DNA from: Siderastrea siderea | Taxonomy: Eukaryota > Cnidaria > Anthozoa > Scleractinia > Rhizangiidae | Assembly (NCBI GenBank): GCA_964030785.1 | Contig: OZ034968.1 | Location: forward strand, 31,519,186-31,583,185 | Direction: 5' to 3' | DNA length: 64,000 nucleotides | Shown here: positions 22,114 to 33,293 of the stretch, piece by piece | How the letters are laid out: each line of letters opens with the position of its first letter | Numbering within the stretch: the first letter of the stretch is position 1 | Translations under genes and position numbers: made by a program | Notes under the pieces: model-generated | Database searches by the model: none | What the model saw: only the letters and a program-made list of their open reading frames with translations | What the model was told of the DNA's origin: nothing

Positions 22114-24646
22114 AAACCTTTCCTTCAACGTTATGTAACAGAAGTAAGGCTTCCTCGAACAATCGCTCTGTTGAACAGAACGTTTAAACAACTCCTTAAT
22201 TGTTAGTTGTCTTTGAGGTTTTTGTTTTGTTGTAAAATGAGTCATTGCATTGTGCTGACATTGATGACGAATTGTGCAGAACTGGAAATGCTCTTTTGAT
22301 TTTGTTACAAAGGAAATACGAAGCGCTTTAACCACGTAATTTAAATTCCTTCTAAACTTTTGTGATGACTGTACTGTGGATAACAGGCATCATTTATACA
22401 TCATCGTCTTGTAGTGTTCTTAAAGTGAATACACCAGTTTTGTTATTACACAAATTCAGTTCGTGCATGGAGTTAAGAGCCTTTATTAACTTTCCTTTGA
22501 CGGAACATTTAAAACAAATTCATTTCTCTGCAGCCAGTATAAGCAATTCAATACTAAATAGCTTTAAAAGCGCGCGTCTGACATGTGTATGATGAATTAC
22601 TTTTCATTTGCGCCGATAATCAGCCATAATGAGAAAAGTGAACCCAATTTTTCATTATCTCCTTTTCACTCTGTCTTTATGAGGAAACGGAGATCGAAGG
22701 AAAGTATAACAAGGCTGAAAATGAGTCGAGCTCCTTGTGATTTCGTTTGATTGAGAACTAACTAGTGATTTCAAATCACGCGCGCTTGGAACAAAAGTAA
22801 TCCCAAGTGACCCTTATATTGATCAAGACCTCAACCATTACATGGGACTCAATATTCATAACAATGCCTAGTCATAAAGAAAGAGTTAACTCGTTTACAA
22901 GAAAAGCTTTTTTGGATTCCCATAGCTTCCGAGCTTTTCATAACTCAAAAGCCAGGCGTGCTTTATTCCGCATAATTTGAAAACTCATCCACATGTCTAC
23001 ATTAAATGTTTTCAAGAGTTTCCGTCTCGAAGATCGCAAAGATGAACGCACATATGTTATTAGAAACAAGTTCTTTTGTACATTTTGAGTTTTGAACAAC
23101 CTTTGTGGTGTACTATTCTTCCGCGCCTTGGTTCTCTTCTGGTACATATTTTGTTGAAAGACAAAAACAAAACTCTCCGATCCTGTTAGCTAAATCACAG
23201 AAATGACAACAAAGAACGTCAATTGGTTCTTTTTCAATCGGCAGTAGCACATTTGCGGCGTCGTTCGTCTCGCAGTAACGCGAGGAATTCGCGAACAAAA
23301 CCCTGAGATAGAGCGACGCCCAGCCGCAATATTAAATACCACAAGCTTATTAACTTATCAACAAAATAATGACATGAAATAAGTAATGAACTGGTCAAAC
23401 AACGGCTAATATTGTAAATAAACGTCTTTCGTGGTTTAATACCCTTAAATGTTTTTTTTAACGTGAAAAGTAACCAACAGAGCAAAGAAAACTGTCCCAA
23501 TTTATTTGAAAGCCAAATACATCGTTTATGTTAATTAAACTAAAACGCGTTTAGATACTAAACGCATAACTGCAGTAGCCTTAGCGTCGTTTTATTAGCA
23601 AGAACAAGACAACTAACAATTTTAAGATGTAGTTTGTTTAATAAGGAGTTACTCTTTTGCCTTTTAGATGTCTTTAAGGCACTCTGCTTTTTTCTTTTAG
23701 CTCATAAAAAACCCAGGCAATTTGGCTTTTGTAATAGGAAATAAATGCGCGTGTACTTTTCACGGCATTAACACCTCGTGAAAATGACTTTCTGTTCTAA
23801 AGAAACCCATTTAATTTGATCGATGCAAGCAGCTGACATTTAGTTTTTCAAAGTTGTTTTCTGATAATTTTTTGTTAAAACAAAGTGCTATTTTTCATTC
23901 ATGTCGCCTTACAAAAAATGACATTGCAACATAAAGTTGGAACTGAAAAAAGAAAAAATGCTTTGGGATTATGTTATTTTCTGTTATCCAGAACTGCTCT
24001 GAACTTATAGCGTCGCTTTGAGAGAACAATAGTATAAAAGCAAACAAATTCAACCACCAAAAATAAACGATTCCTCTTGAAAAATGGCGCAATTAATTAA
24101 CACAGCTATCTGCGTTGTTTTATTAACATCCTCCTTATTTATTTGCCTAAATAGTTGAAGCAGACTAAAGTAATATCAGCTTATCTGGCTTAATTAAAAG
24201 TTTCAACAGTACTAAGGCTACCTACCGCTGCTAAATTACCTGACATTAAAGTTCATTTATTTAAATGCCTACTGTATTAAAAACGAGAAAAACAAAACCT
24301 GATAATTTGTTTTTTAAAAAGACATTACCGATCTGAGAAACAACCATAATTAATTAAAAAGTTCCACGGATATTAGTTTACAAAAATGCTTTTCAATTCT
24401 TCGCAGCAATGAGCTTTGATTTGAATCTTTTAAAAGCAAAGCGGTGAGGGTTTAAAAGGCTGTTTCGTATTGATTTGTACGTAGTTTGCCGGCGCTCAAG
24501 TTTTGCTACTGTGCGCTCATAAAATCTTATTAACTTTCTTGTTGTTGCTGTTTTTGCCATGAACGGTTCCTACAACTACATAACCGTGCGACTAGTGATC
24601 TTCTCTTAAGGAAAACACCTGAGTCTTTGTTCGAATCGTTCTCTGA

Positions 24647-25144
24647 TCAGCGCCACCTGCAACCAGAACTGTTTAAACTCGAGCTGAATAGGCATTCTGT
24701 GCGCGTAATTAAATTGGCGATCCAGTGTTATGCTAATTAGCAAGATTGGCGCCTCGTGCAGGCCATTCAACTGTGTCAAGCTCCATTGATGCATATACAC
24801 AATAGCAAACGTCACAAAGAAAACGTTAGAAACAACATTGCCTTGCTCTGTTGGACTGTCAAAATAGCCGTAAGCTCTTTAGCAGTGAAACGTAACTTGG
24901 CGCACTCACTAAGAAACTGCGTACGCAAATTTTCAAAGCAAATTGGGTTAGGCCGCTTGGAAACTAAACGGAGAATCTACAAGGACAGTTTGAGGACACC
25001 TTACGCAAGGTTTGGAGGGCAAAAGCTTGAAAATTCGAGTTCCCGCCTTTTTTAATTACTCAGCAAGATTTTACTACGAAGGAAGTTGAAGCGTGAATTT
25101 CGCATCTGTAGTCGCCTGATCAGTGAATCGTGAATAGTAACAAG
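24647..25144 (+). promoter_or_regulatory. Probable promoter/5' UTR region of the tetraspan gene
   Basis: Unique sequence between the end of the tandem duplication and the first ATG of the tetraspan gene. No TATA box at a convincing position and no clear transcription start could be identified. The ORF at 24756-25055 (+) has no recognisable domain and may lie in the 5' leader. The call rests only on position upstream of a well-supported first coding exon. Confidence 0.35.
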
Positions 25145-25414
25145 ATGCCTTCAGCGAAAAGTCCAAGATCTTCCGTAACATCGCATTCAGCGGATCAAAA
25201 ACTGCTTCGAACCAAAGAAGTCGTGATTCACCGAAGTACGGAGCCAAGCAACAGTTGTCTGTGCTGCGGAAAGCGACTTGCAATCCCGGTGCTCGGATTT
25301 ACGATAGTTTCCATTGGTTGTCTGCTAGGAATTGGGTACTTTAGCGTCCATCGAGTTACGTCTTCTGTGTACCACACGGAGGGAATGATTCCATCTTATG
25401 TAACAGCAGCGGTG
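25145..25414 (+). CDS. Tetraspan gene exon 1
   Basis: 90 codons, starting at ATG 25145 and ending GCG GTG before donor GTAGGT at 25415. Encodes a Ser/Lys-rich cytosolic N-terminus with CLCC (a possible palmitoylation site), helix 1 and the start of helix 2. Reading through the donor continues the ORF to 25546 but loses the helix-2 sequence supplied by exon 2. Confidence 0.85.
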
Positions 25415-28400
25415 GTAGGTTTCTTTGCGTGTTTCTTATATTATTCTCTATATATTTCAAAGGATAACACTGAAATTTCGTCGTCTCAAACAAAGTCAGG
25501 TGTTGAACGAGAAAAACATGCGATGCCGAATAGCTGCAATTACTGAAAATAGCTTGCGATTTTATTTGCCAAAAATGCAACAGGATTATTTGAAAATTAA
25601 CTGCCATCTTGTTCCTTAAATCTTTTGTTACACGCGTGTTTTGGTGGGAGTCAATGGTCACAAATTAACGCCTAATTTGTGTCTGAATATTCATTTAGCA
25701 AAATTAATTGTACTAAGGCAAAAAAAAAAAAAATGTAGGGTTGAAAAACATGCATCAAAACATGATCCCAAGAAAGTTTCGACCTGAATTGACAGTTACT
25801 GCGCGCCCAAGCTTTTATTTGCAAAGAGAGAATTCAAATGATAAGTGTTTTCGTTGTGGATTTGACAGAACCCAGTAGAGAACAGTGCATCAATTTCCTA
25901 TCTTAATTTTGTTTTTCAGTAACGTAAGCTTACTTTTCCGTTTTATCCAAGTAGCTACGGTGTAAAATGTTATTCGTACACTGCATTTTTCCAAAGGATT
26001 TCTGAAATGTTTAACTAAAGGATATTAGTTACTCGTGTCTACAGCAACAAGTGTGCGACGCTTATGCATATTCATTGTTCTCATACTTGTCGAGACTTGG
26101 ATAAGTTCCATTAAGCTGAAGCTACCAATACACAAGACTTGGCAATCCAGACGACATGTTTAGGATTAGTTGACGATAAAATATTTTAAAGAACCAAAGA
26201 GAAAGTATGTATAAGCGGCGGGAATAATCAGAGTGTCATATTTTGGATAAGGTCGATTTAAGTTACGAAACAAACAACGGAATTGGAGTAACTGTCGCGT
26301 GTCGGTGTAGCGCCCTTGTCAAGAGGTATTCGAGCAGGCAATATCGTTCCATACATTTCACGCTGCGAGGGAGCAAAAAAAGTAGGGAACCGTATAACAG
26401 TGTTTAGCTGTTTGGCCAAATGCTTCTTTTGAAACTCAAAGGTGATCGGTTTGTTGAGGTGAAAGAGGTTTGGGGCACAATTCTAAAGACACGTGCCGAG
26501 AGCGAAGGGACAATTGTTCTATTGCCTTTGACGCGTGTGGCTTGAATGATACACTTAAACGTTTTGTTTTCTTTGTACAATATCGCACTCTGGTTCTGGA
26601 GCTAAAAGCTGCATTATCATAATATCAATTTTTCAGAAAGCTTTTTGCCTCTCCAGATCAAACGTGGAGCCGCTAGAAATCTGATTGGAGCATATTAAGA
26701 ATGCAACGCCCGAAAAAAAATTGCTGCCATAACAGGACATAAGGGAAATTCTTGAGTTGAGATCAAAAATGATTATCGCAAAGCTATTAGGCTTGTGAGC
26801 ACTGGAGGATGAATGATGAATGAAATGTCACAGTCAATCACAAAAATCCAACACTGAAGAAGATTGTAACAAAAATGCTTTGGCATAATGCCGGAAATAC
26901 TCAAGTACAGCATAAAGGGCCTTGAAGATAGAGGGATCAAATCAGTTTAACAAAGTTAAGTTCTCGCACGTGTTCATTTGCATAGCGCGTAATTATGGCC
27001 TCGTGCCATCTTTCTTTATATTTGCATGTGAAAGAGTCTAATTAACAGGTTGTAAAAGGAGGTTATTTTGTTTTTAATCCTTGAGGCAGCGTAAGAGAGT
27101 TTTTTTCAGCGCGTTTGATCTTGTTATAGCGTCGTTGCAACTTCGTTTCTATATCGGGCGGTGGCTCAACATAGCGCAGTGATCCAAAGCGAGACATCCA
27201 AATCATTTATGATTCCAGGGAGAACGAAAGAAGCTATCCATTTGTGGAAAAGAGAAATGAATTGTCTTGGTTTGATCTTTACAAAGATTAAACCAACTGT
27301 TAATTGAAAAAGTCGTAAACAAAGCCAGGATGACTAAAAGCTTAAAGGAACGGAAACAGGAATAGGAAAACGGAAAATTACAACAGAGAGAAGTAGTTGA
27401 AAAGACCAATAACTGGAGGTTCCCTCAATTGAAATTTTTCTGCTTAAAAGTTCCGTTTTTGATAGAAGATAGAGAATTTCTGATTTCTTTGGAAGATTTT
27501 TAGCCTAGCAACGGACCGCAGAGAAGTGACGCCGCCTCGGTTTATTGGAGTTTGCACTGAGGCAGTAATTTAATTTGAAATCGCTTCTTTCCTATCTTGA
27601 TAAGCATATGGCTGATTGTGTAGAAGGCGAAGTTTGGTAGCCCACGAAAGATTTAAAAAACAACGTGTTTGATCCTTGCATTTACATAAATTGTCAACAA
27701 ATCGATTCAATGATTTTCCAGTCACACCCAAAACAAAACTTAAGATCGTGTATAATGTAGTGAACTAAATAATACAGTGAGACCATTTAAATGATATGAA
27801 GGTTTTTCAGTAGTAACTTCTCTTTCTGTGAGGCTGTTTGGTTTTCAGTATTAAAACAAAATATTAGGATTTTACTTTCGATTAATGGGCTTTCGTGGCC
27901 ATTAAGTGCGGCACATTTCCATTGTTCTGTTTCTTTTTGTGTTCTTAGAAATTAAATCAACACTTGCGGTCCAAGGCGATTAAAAAACACCTGTTATTGA
28001 TCACGTGTTGGTGATCTCAACTGCATGGAAACAAACACATGTTACAGTAAGCAATGGGCTTTCACATGAAAGAACAGAGAAAAAGCTTGCCAGTTGTTAT
28101 GACATAGTGAAATGCTCCTAGGAGTGAAAAAAAAAAAAACAGTGAGCTTGAGCTTAACACAACTTAAGTTTTACGTCTGTCGTTGAAATACTTCGCTTCT
28201 AAAGAGCTTTTTCCAAGCGTGAGCGCAAAAAGAAATTGCTTTGAAAAAATAAAGTACCTTGCTCACATGTGGCTGCAGTTTAATTGTCTCACCTAATTTT
28301 TCATTTCCTTTGCCAATAACTTAAAATGCACTAGAAAAATAAACTGTTAAATGACTGCTGTTTTGCAGAGGTCAATTCCCCGGTTTTAGCTGCTATAAAT

Positions 28401-31400
28401 TTAATTGCGTTTGTAAATTGGAAAACTTCAAAGTGAAAAATCATTTGAAGACACTGATTTAAAATTCCTCACAAAGCGCAAGTGCACGTTTTTAGCTATT
28501 TTGTAATTACCATTGTTTTGTGCTTACTATTAGCTAACATTCAGAATTCTCTCTGAAATCCAGAGAGGATTTGTCTCCTCACAGAAAGTTAAATGTTGAT
28601 TCAAAGTGAACCATTTGAACCATGAGTATTTTCTACTCTTAATTTATACAAAATACTGAAGCTTCAAAAGGTGCCGAGATTCCTTCCCCGATTTTACATT
28701 TGTTTGACACATTCCGTCTAAACAAACGAAATTACAGTGTTTGGGTTGCGGAAATAACAACAATCTGATTCAAACAATATAAATTTGAGGTGATCAGATA
28801 AAATGGTAACAAAGGCCATTCAGCTATATTCATTTGTGATTTCCTTAGTATCAAACTTTCATCTGTCTGACTAATGTTAATGCACAAAAAGTAACATATG
28901 AGGAAATTTGAGTTGGTTACTGTTCTTTGCTAGTAAACTACCAGGAATTTCCAGAAGAATTATGAAGAACATGCCCTTTGTCTATTTAACAATAGCACAT
29001 CCCCTTGTCTACTATTTTACAACACTTCTGGGGCAGAAGTCCTATTCTTACTTATGCAAGAACATCTATAACAAAATCTTTTTTACCATGAGGTAATGGT
29101 TTCCTGTGTTAACAGGGACGGTGGAGTATATTTTCAACTGGGGGGGGGGGGGGGGGGGGCTTGAAAACGAGCGCCAGAGGCGCGAGTTTGTAGGGGGCCT
29201 GGGGGCATCCTCCCCCAGAAAAGTGAAATCTAGAGGCTCGAAAATGGTATTTTCAGCATTCTCCATGAGATATTTCTTTAAAAAAAATCAACCTGGATAA
29301 ATTGTAAAATGACAGGTACTTTTAGTGTTTACAGCAATGTTTTGTAGGTTTTGTGAACTTGATACATATTTCTCAGCCTTCCATGATAATTCCCCAGCCT
29401 TAGTACACTGACCTGCCTTTTTACACAAGCTCCCCGTGAGTGGGAAGGAAAATATCAAAAAGGCCTAAACACAAAACCTTTCCGACAGGTTTTGTCCAAG
29501 GTTGTAGCTTTGTAAATTCTCGTCACTAAAGAAAGCAAGTACGATTCCAACACTAGTTTCATCTGTTGAATACCTTTATGTATTTTACGTCTTTTCTCAA
29601 ATAACTAGTGAGCATGAATCGAATTACCATTTAATAACGGAGGTAGTTTACTATTCAGTCGAAAATGTTATGAGATACGATCCCTTGCTTAAAAAGGACT
29701 CTGGAATGACGAACTTTTTTTGTTTTCTTTCTCTTCTTCTTTATTTCTTCATACGTAGCTCATACTAAAACAAAATAAAATGTCATCCTCGTAAAAAGTG
29801 GGGGGCCCGCCTCCGCCGTCCCTGGTTAACTTTACTTAACCAAAATTGTTTTTGTTCTTTTTCTTTAACAGCTGGGAGCGGTTGGACTTCAATTGATGCT
29901 CATGTGCAAAACTCGTTCAAGATTCCTTGTAAGTGAATCACTACATCATTGTCTGGATTGTATAGTTCTAGAAAACTGTGAGCAAACTAGGTGAACAGTG
30001 TAGGTACTGTTTTCCAGGTGCATGCTTTTGGCTGGTTTTTCATAACTGTGAGTTTCTAGGTCTTCTGAGAAACATGAACATCCATATTTGGCTTTCTAGA
30101 TATACTATGAAACCCAGCCTCGAAACTGTCTTTCAAATGTGTATCTATCCAACAGGTCAACATGGATTTTGCTGAGCTCTTGTGAAATGATTGGCTTCTT
30201 TAAAAATTCCTCGAGAACTTTGCAAGTTCTTATTTTTATATGTAACCAATAGGTCAACATAGATTTTCTTGAGCTTTCATTGGATGATTCGGCTACTCAA
30301 AATGCCTGAGACGTGTGCACATGTTCTTCTTTAATTATTCTTTTTAACACTGAAAATTCTAACTCGCTATTGGACACTTCGGTTATTAAGGACTCTTTCT
30401 ATACCGTTTGAAGTTTACATGCTGAAAATAGCTTAATAAGCTCTTTCTCATCACGTTTCTCTACGCTTTATCTAAAATTCACAGGTCATTTCTTCAATAA
30501 TATTTACCGTAGCCGCTGGGCTGCTTTGTTTCGCCGGAGCACTGTACACTGGTACCGAAGTAGCGCCCCTCCTCTCCAAGATGGACAGCTGTCAATATTA
30601 CCCGGTAGAGAACTCGTGCAAATGCTTCCATCATAGTGAGCTGCGACAGGTGTCAATCATCTTCAGAGACACTGTCGGCTGTAGCGGCATACAGCACAAA
30701 CTCAGAGACCTTGTGTACGGCATGAGTGGTGTGTACAGCGGTGGACTGGTCACGTGCATCATAGCTGCTGTCATGGAGACACTATTGTTGTGTCAGAAGA
30801 GAAGCTCTAAGGTATCAGTAGTCTCCAATATCACTTTAGGCTCTGAATGGGCTCTCGGTTATGTGTTGTCAGTTGATAAATCCAGCCATTAATAGCTATC
30901 AGGCAAACCTCAGTTTCACTGTTATTCTAACTTCTGAAACCATGATTAAATCCTATAGTGTCCTTCCATTGAAAGCTATTGAGCAGTACCTTCAAGTCCT
31001 TTGGTGCTGTTTATTATGATGTGCAACGTGATTCTAACTTTCCAGTCTGTGGATGAAATTCTTAAGTGCGATCATTCAAGTGAAAGCTACTAAGTAGTAC
31101 TTTCCTGTGGTGCTGTTTATTATGCTGTAAAATGTGCTTTAATTTTCAACTTTTTGTGTGGGTAAAATCATAAGTTCTTTCCTCCTGTGCTGTTTGTTAT
31201 CCTGTACAAACTGACTCTGAAAATGAAATCTTAAAAAGCGACCCTTAAAATGTCGTAAATTCTCGGTCAAGTTTACAAATGTCAGAGCAACAGAATTAGT
31301 GCCTTTTGCATCTTAAGCGCGCTCACCGTCCATATTTTTCTGTTCTAGGCTGCCCTCCATTCCAGATCAGACGGCGATGGCAAGTGCACTGTGAACTCGC

Positions 31401-31642
31401 GCCAGTCCCAAACGTCACAAACAGACCTCAGTGCTATCGAAGAACAAGACGTGGAGCTTGAAGCGGCAGAAATGCAGCATTCAACCATCGAGACACAAAC
31501 CAGCCAATCACCGTCGAGTTTTGTGCGAGAGATGCCATGTTCTCATTACGTCGTTGATCTTAGCATTCCACGAAGAGACTACGTCATCAATTACAACTCC
31601 AATTCACGGCACGATCCACCGCCACCATACAGTGAGATGTAA
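25145..31642 (+). CDS. Four-pass membrane protein with C-terminal PPPPY, TMEM255 (FAM70)-like; 4 exons
   Basis: Joined coding exons 25145-25414, 29872-29928, 30485-30811 and 31349-31642 give 315 residues; all introns are GT-AG and all junctions fall in phase 0. The start is ATG 25145 because the upstream in-frame start is only a GTG. Predicted helices: about residues 44-67 (LAIPVLGF...), 83-104 (crossing the exon 1/2 junction), 110-132 (VISSIIFTVAAGLLCF...) and 187-208 (GGLVTCIIAAVMETLLL). The loop between helices 3 and 4 is cysteine-rich (SCQYY, SCKC, GCSG). The tail is hydrophilic, Ser/Gln/Glu-rich, and ends in PPPPYSEM, a PPxY motif of the kind bound by WW domains of NEDD4-family ubiquitin ligases. 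Helix spacing, the short linker between helices 2 and 3, and the terminal PPxY fit TMEM255; ENTREP/FAM189 or another MS4A-like tetraspan is the alternative. A role in membrane traffic or receptor ubiquitination is inference only. Confidence 0.85.
25415..29871 (+). other. Intron 1 of the tetraspan gene (about 4.5 kb)
   Basis: Starts GTAGGT and ends TTCTTTAACAG. AT-rich with poly-A runs near 25720 and 28128. It contains the hAT-like element at 29113-29824 close to its 3' end. No other gene or RNA was recognised in the 3.7 kb before it; ORFs at 27203-27409 (-) and 28908-29096 (+) look random. Confidence 0.75.
29113..29824. mobile_element. hAT-like non-autonomous DNA element with G20 tract
   Basis: The left end CAGGGACGGTGGAG (29113) is inverted at the right end (CTCCGCCGTCCCTG, ending 29824), with one mismatch. 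CAGGG is a typical hAT terminus. Flanks share GTTAA (29108-29112 and 29825-29829), shorter than the usual 8-bp hAT duplication, so the family call is tentative. It contains an uninterrupted run of 20 G (29140-29159) and GGGGGCC/GGGGGCAT motifs. About 712 bp, no transposase; its right end is 47 bp upstream of exon 2. Confidence 0.7.
29872..29928 (+). CDS. Tetraspan gene exon 2 (57 nt)
   Basis: Acceptor TTCTTTAACAG and donor GTAAGT are both strong; 19 codons, phase 0 on both sides. Encodes the second half of helix 2 (LGAVGLQLMLMC) and a short basic linker (KTRSR). Confidence 0.85.
29929..30484 (+). other. Intron 2 of the tetraspan gene
   Basis: 556 bp, GTAAGT to CACAG. It contains two diverged direct repeats: CAACAGGTCAACATGGATTTTGCTGAGCT near 30150-30178 and a related AATAGGTCAACATAGATTTTCTTGAGCT near 30248-30275. 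Nothing else seen. Confidence 0.7.
30485..30811 (+). CDS. Tetraspan gene exon 3
   Basis: 109 codons, phase 0 on both sides, acceptor CACAG and donor GTATCA. Encodes helix 3, the cysteine-rich extracellular or lumenal loop, and helix 4 ending CQKRSSK. This is the core of the tetraspan fold. Confidence 0.85.
30812..31348 (+). other. Intron 3 of the tetraspan gene
   Basis: 537 bp, GTATCA to TTCTAG. Contains imperfect direct repeats built on a GGTGCTGTTTATTATG core (near 31002-31018 and 31111-31126), with a related GTGCTGTTTGTTATCCTG near 31186, so it expanded partly by local duplication. Confidence 0.65.
31349..31642 (+). CDS. Tetraspan gene exon 4 (C-terminal tail)
   Basis: 97 codons plus TAA at 31640-31642. 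Encodes the cytosolic tail, rich in Ser, Thr, Gln and Glu, with a PPPPYSEM ending carrying the PPxY motif. Acceptor TTTTTCTGTTCTAG is strong. Confidence 0.85.
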   Translation, partial: AALHSRSDGDGKCTVNSRQSQTSQTDLSAIEEQDVELEAAEMQHSTIETQTSQSPSSFVREMPCSHYVVDLSIPRRDYVINYNSNSRHDPPPPYSEM

Positions 31643-32570
31643 TATAACTTCGTTTCCAAGAAGAAGAGAACTTGGGGCCGAGGTGGTGATAGTGAGGGCC
31701 TCGATAATCAGTAGTACAATCTGATAGACAAAGCTATCCTCCGCTTTCCATTCAAGTAAATGCTGTCTCTCGACCTTTCTTAGAGACAAGGCTATGACTG
31801 CTATCGTTTGAGAAATGCGAACATATGATTAGAATGGATCATAAAACAAGCAAGCAAACAATCCAAACAAACAGCGTGAACAAAGAACGCATTCTGTGTA
31901 AAGCGTTAGTCCGGGGAAGAGAGGAAAATAGTGGGGGTAGGGGACCTCTTCCACCCCTCTCCACCCCCCTCTACCCCCTCCACCCCCCACTCCACCCCCC
32001 CCCACCCCACCTCCATTCCTGCTCGCGGGCTATGCAATCAGTTGAGGAAAGCGTTGTAGCAAAACAGTCATTTAACTAAGAGAACGTCAGAAAACGTCGG
32101 CTCCATAGACGTAGTTTAATATAATATATAATTTTAATCAATTGAGCTAAAATTTAAGTTCGCTAACCTTTCGCGTATTGAAATAGTACGCCTGTAGGGA
32201 ACATTGTACAAAGACTTGTAAATACAGCTGTAAAAAAAGCAAAATGTAAGAAGTTTTGTGAATACAAAATGTAGTTTTAAAATGCTGTTGTAAATATATA
32301 TGGTGTACCTATCGTTTTGTAATCACCAAATCGAACTGTAGTAGCAGTCATTTGTCTCCAATGGCAATCGCTTATCTGAACTGTTCACCCGAAAAGCACT
32401 CCAATCAACCGATTGAACTTTTAAGATCAGATAATCATTCGGAAAGGTAAAATCTTTTTCCTTTAAGCATGATAGTGTAGTATTTTTATAGTATTAGAAT
32501 AATTTTATGCAAAAATTGACTTGTACACCGTATTTAGAGATTAAAGTCTTAAAATGTACATTTTACCGGT
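31643..32570 (+). other. Probable 3' UTR of the tetraspan gene
   Basis: AT-rich sequence after the stop. It contains a C-rich stretch (31951-32012) of CCACCCCC-like units and an ATTAAA poly(A)-signal variant at 32540-32545. The cleavage site is not known, so the right boundary is approximate. Confidence 0.4.
31951..32012. repeat. C-rich low-complexity tract
   Basis: About 60 bp of CCACCCCTCTCCACCCCC-like units with A or T every 3-8 bases, probably within the tetraspan 3' UTR. Its complement has many G-runs. Confidence 0.85.
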
Positions 32571-32958
32571 TTTCTTTATCGGTGGAAACCACTACATTAA
32601 GGAGGCTCGCAACAGTTTTTGGCCCTGGAGTGTATCTTTTGAAGTCAAAATTTCGCATAGAAGGTAAACTTCGATTTCCTTGATACTACACCACCTTTTC
32701 AACATATGATCAAAGTTTATTTTCTCACTGGTTTCCTAGCAACAGCTGTCACCATAGCAACGGTAATGGCCAACCCCTCATTTTAAATAATGTCGAATAT
32801 CTCGAAAACTAGTCAGACACTTTACGACGAAACTTGAACTATTTGAACTACTCAACCTTGCCGGACAAGTTCCTTAAGTGGGAGAAAATTCTCGGCAAAA
32901 GGACCTCATTCCCCGAATTTGCAAGCTGCTGTTGTCCTTCTGCTAAACAAAGCTTCTT
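32571..32958. other. No gene; possible MITE end
   Basis: TTAAGGAGGCTCGCAACAG at 32597 resembles the TTAAGGTGGCTCGACCC terminus of the foldback element at 35636, so a diverged relative may start here. No matching right end was found. Nothing else seen. Confidence 0.3.
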
Positions 32959-33293
32959 TGATAATGAAGAAAAAAAGATGGTTAGTGTTAAGCTCGGAAA
33001 GAAATAAGAAAGATGGAATATTCAGTTTGTCACGAGCGTGGGACAAAGAAAAATCTGAGTCCCCGCCGGGAATCGAACCCATGACCTCCCGTACACCGGT
33101 CGGGCGCTGTAACCACTGAGCTACTGGGAGACTCGTGGCGAGCGAGGTCAAATTTACTGAGTTCGTTGTGACACGTGTCCTGTATACTGCTAGGATCAGC
33201 AATGTCGAAAACACCGTGTGTGATAATGAAGAAAGAAAGATGGTAAATGTACGTTAAGCTCGGAAAGAAATAAGAAAGATGGAATATTCAGTT
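32959..33293 (-). mobile_element. tRNA-headed SINE (minus strand) with duplicated tail
   Basis: On the minus strand, CAGTAGCTCAGTGGTTACAG (A box) and GAGGTCATGGGTTCGATTCC (B box) lie in about 33050-33130, the internal promoter layout of a tRNA-derived SINE. The flanking segment TGATAATGAAGAAAAAAAG...GGAATATTCAG (32959-33031) occurs again in the same orientation at 33221-33293, about 90% identical. This suggests two SINE insertions, or one insertion whose tail was duplicated. Limits are approximate. Confidence 0.7.

Larger units (their letters stand above)
12352..24646. repeat. 12.35-kb tandem duplication, copy 2 (complete except last 55 bp)
   Basis: Direct-orientation copy of 1-12296. Identity ends after the hexamer CTCTGA at 24641-24646, where unique sequence leading to the tetraspan gene begins. 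The near absence of differences means either a very recent duplication or an assembly artefact; sequence alone cannot decide. Every repeat element annotated in copy 1 recurs here at about +12350. Confidence 0.95.
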
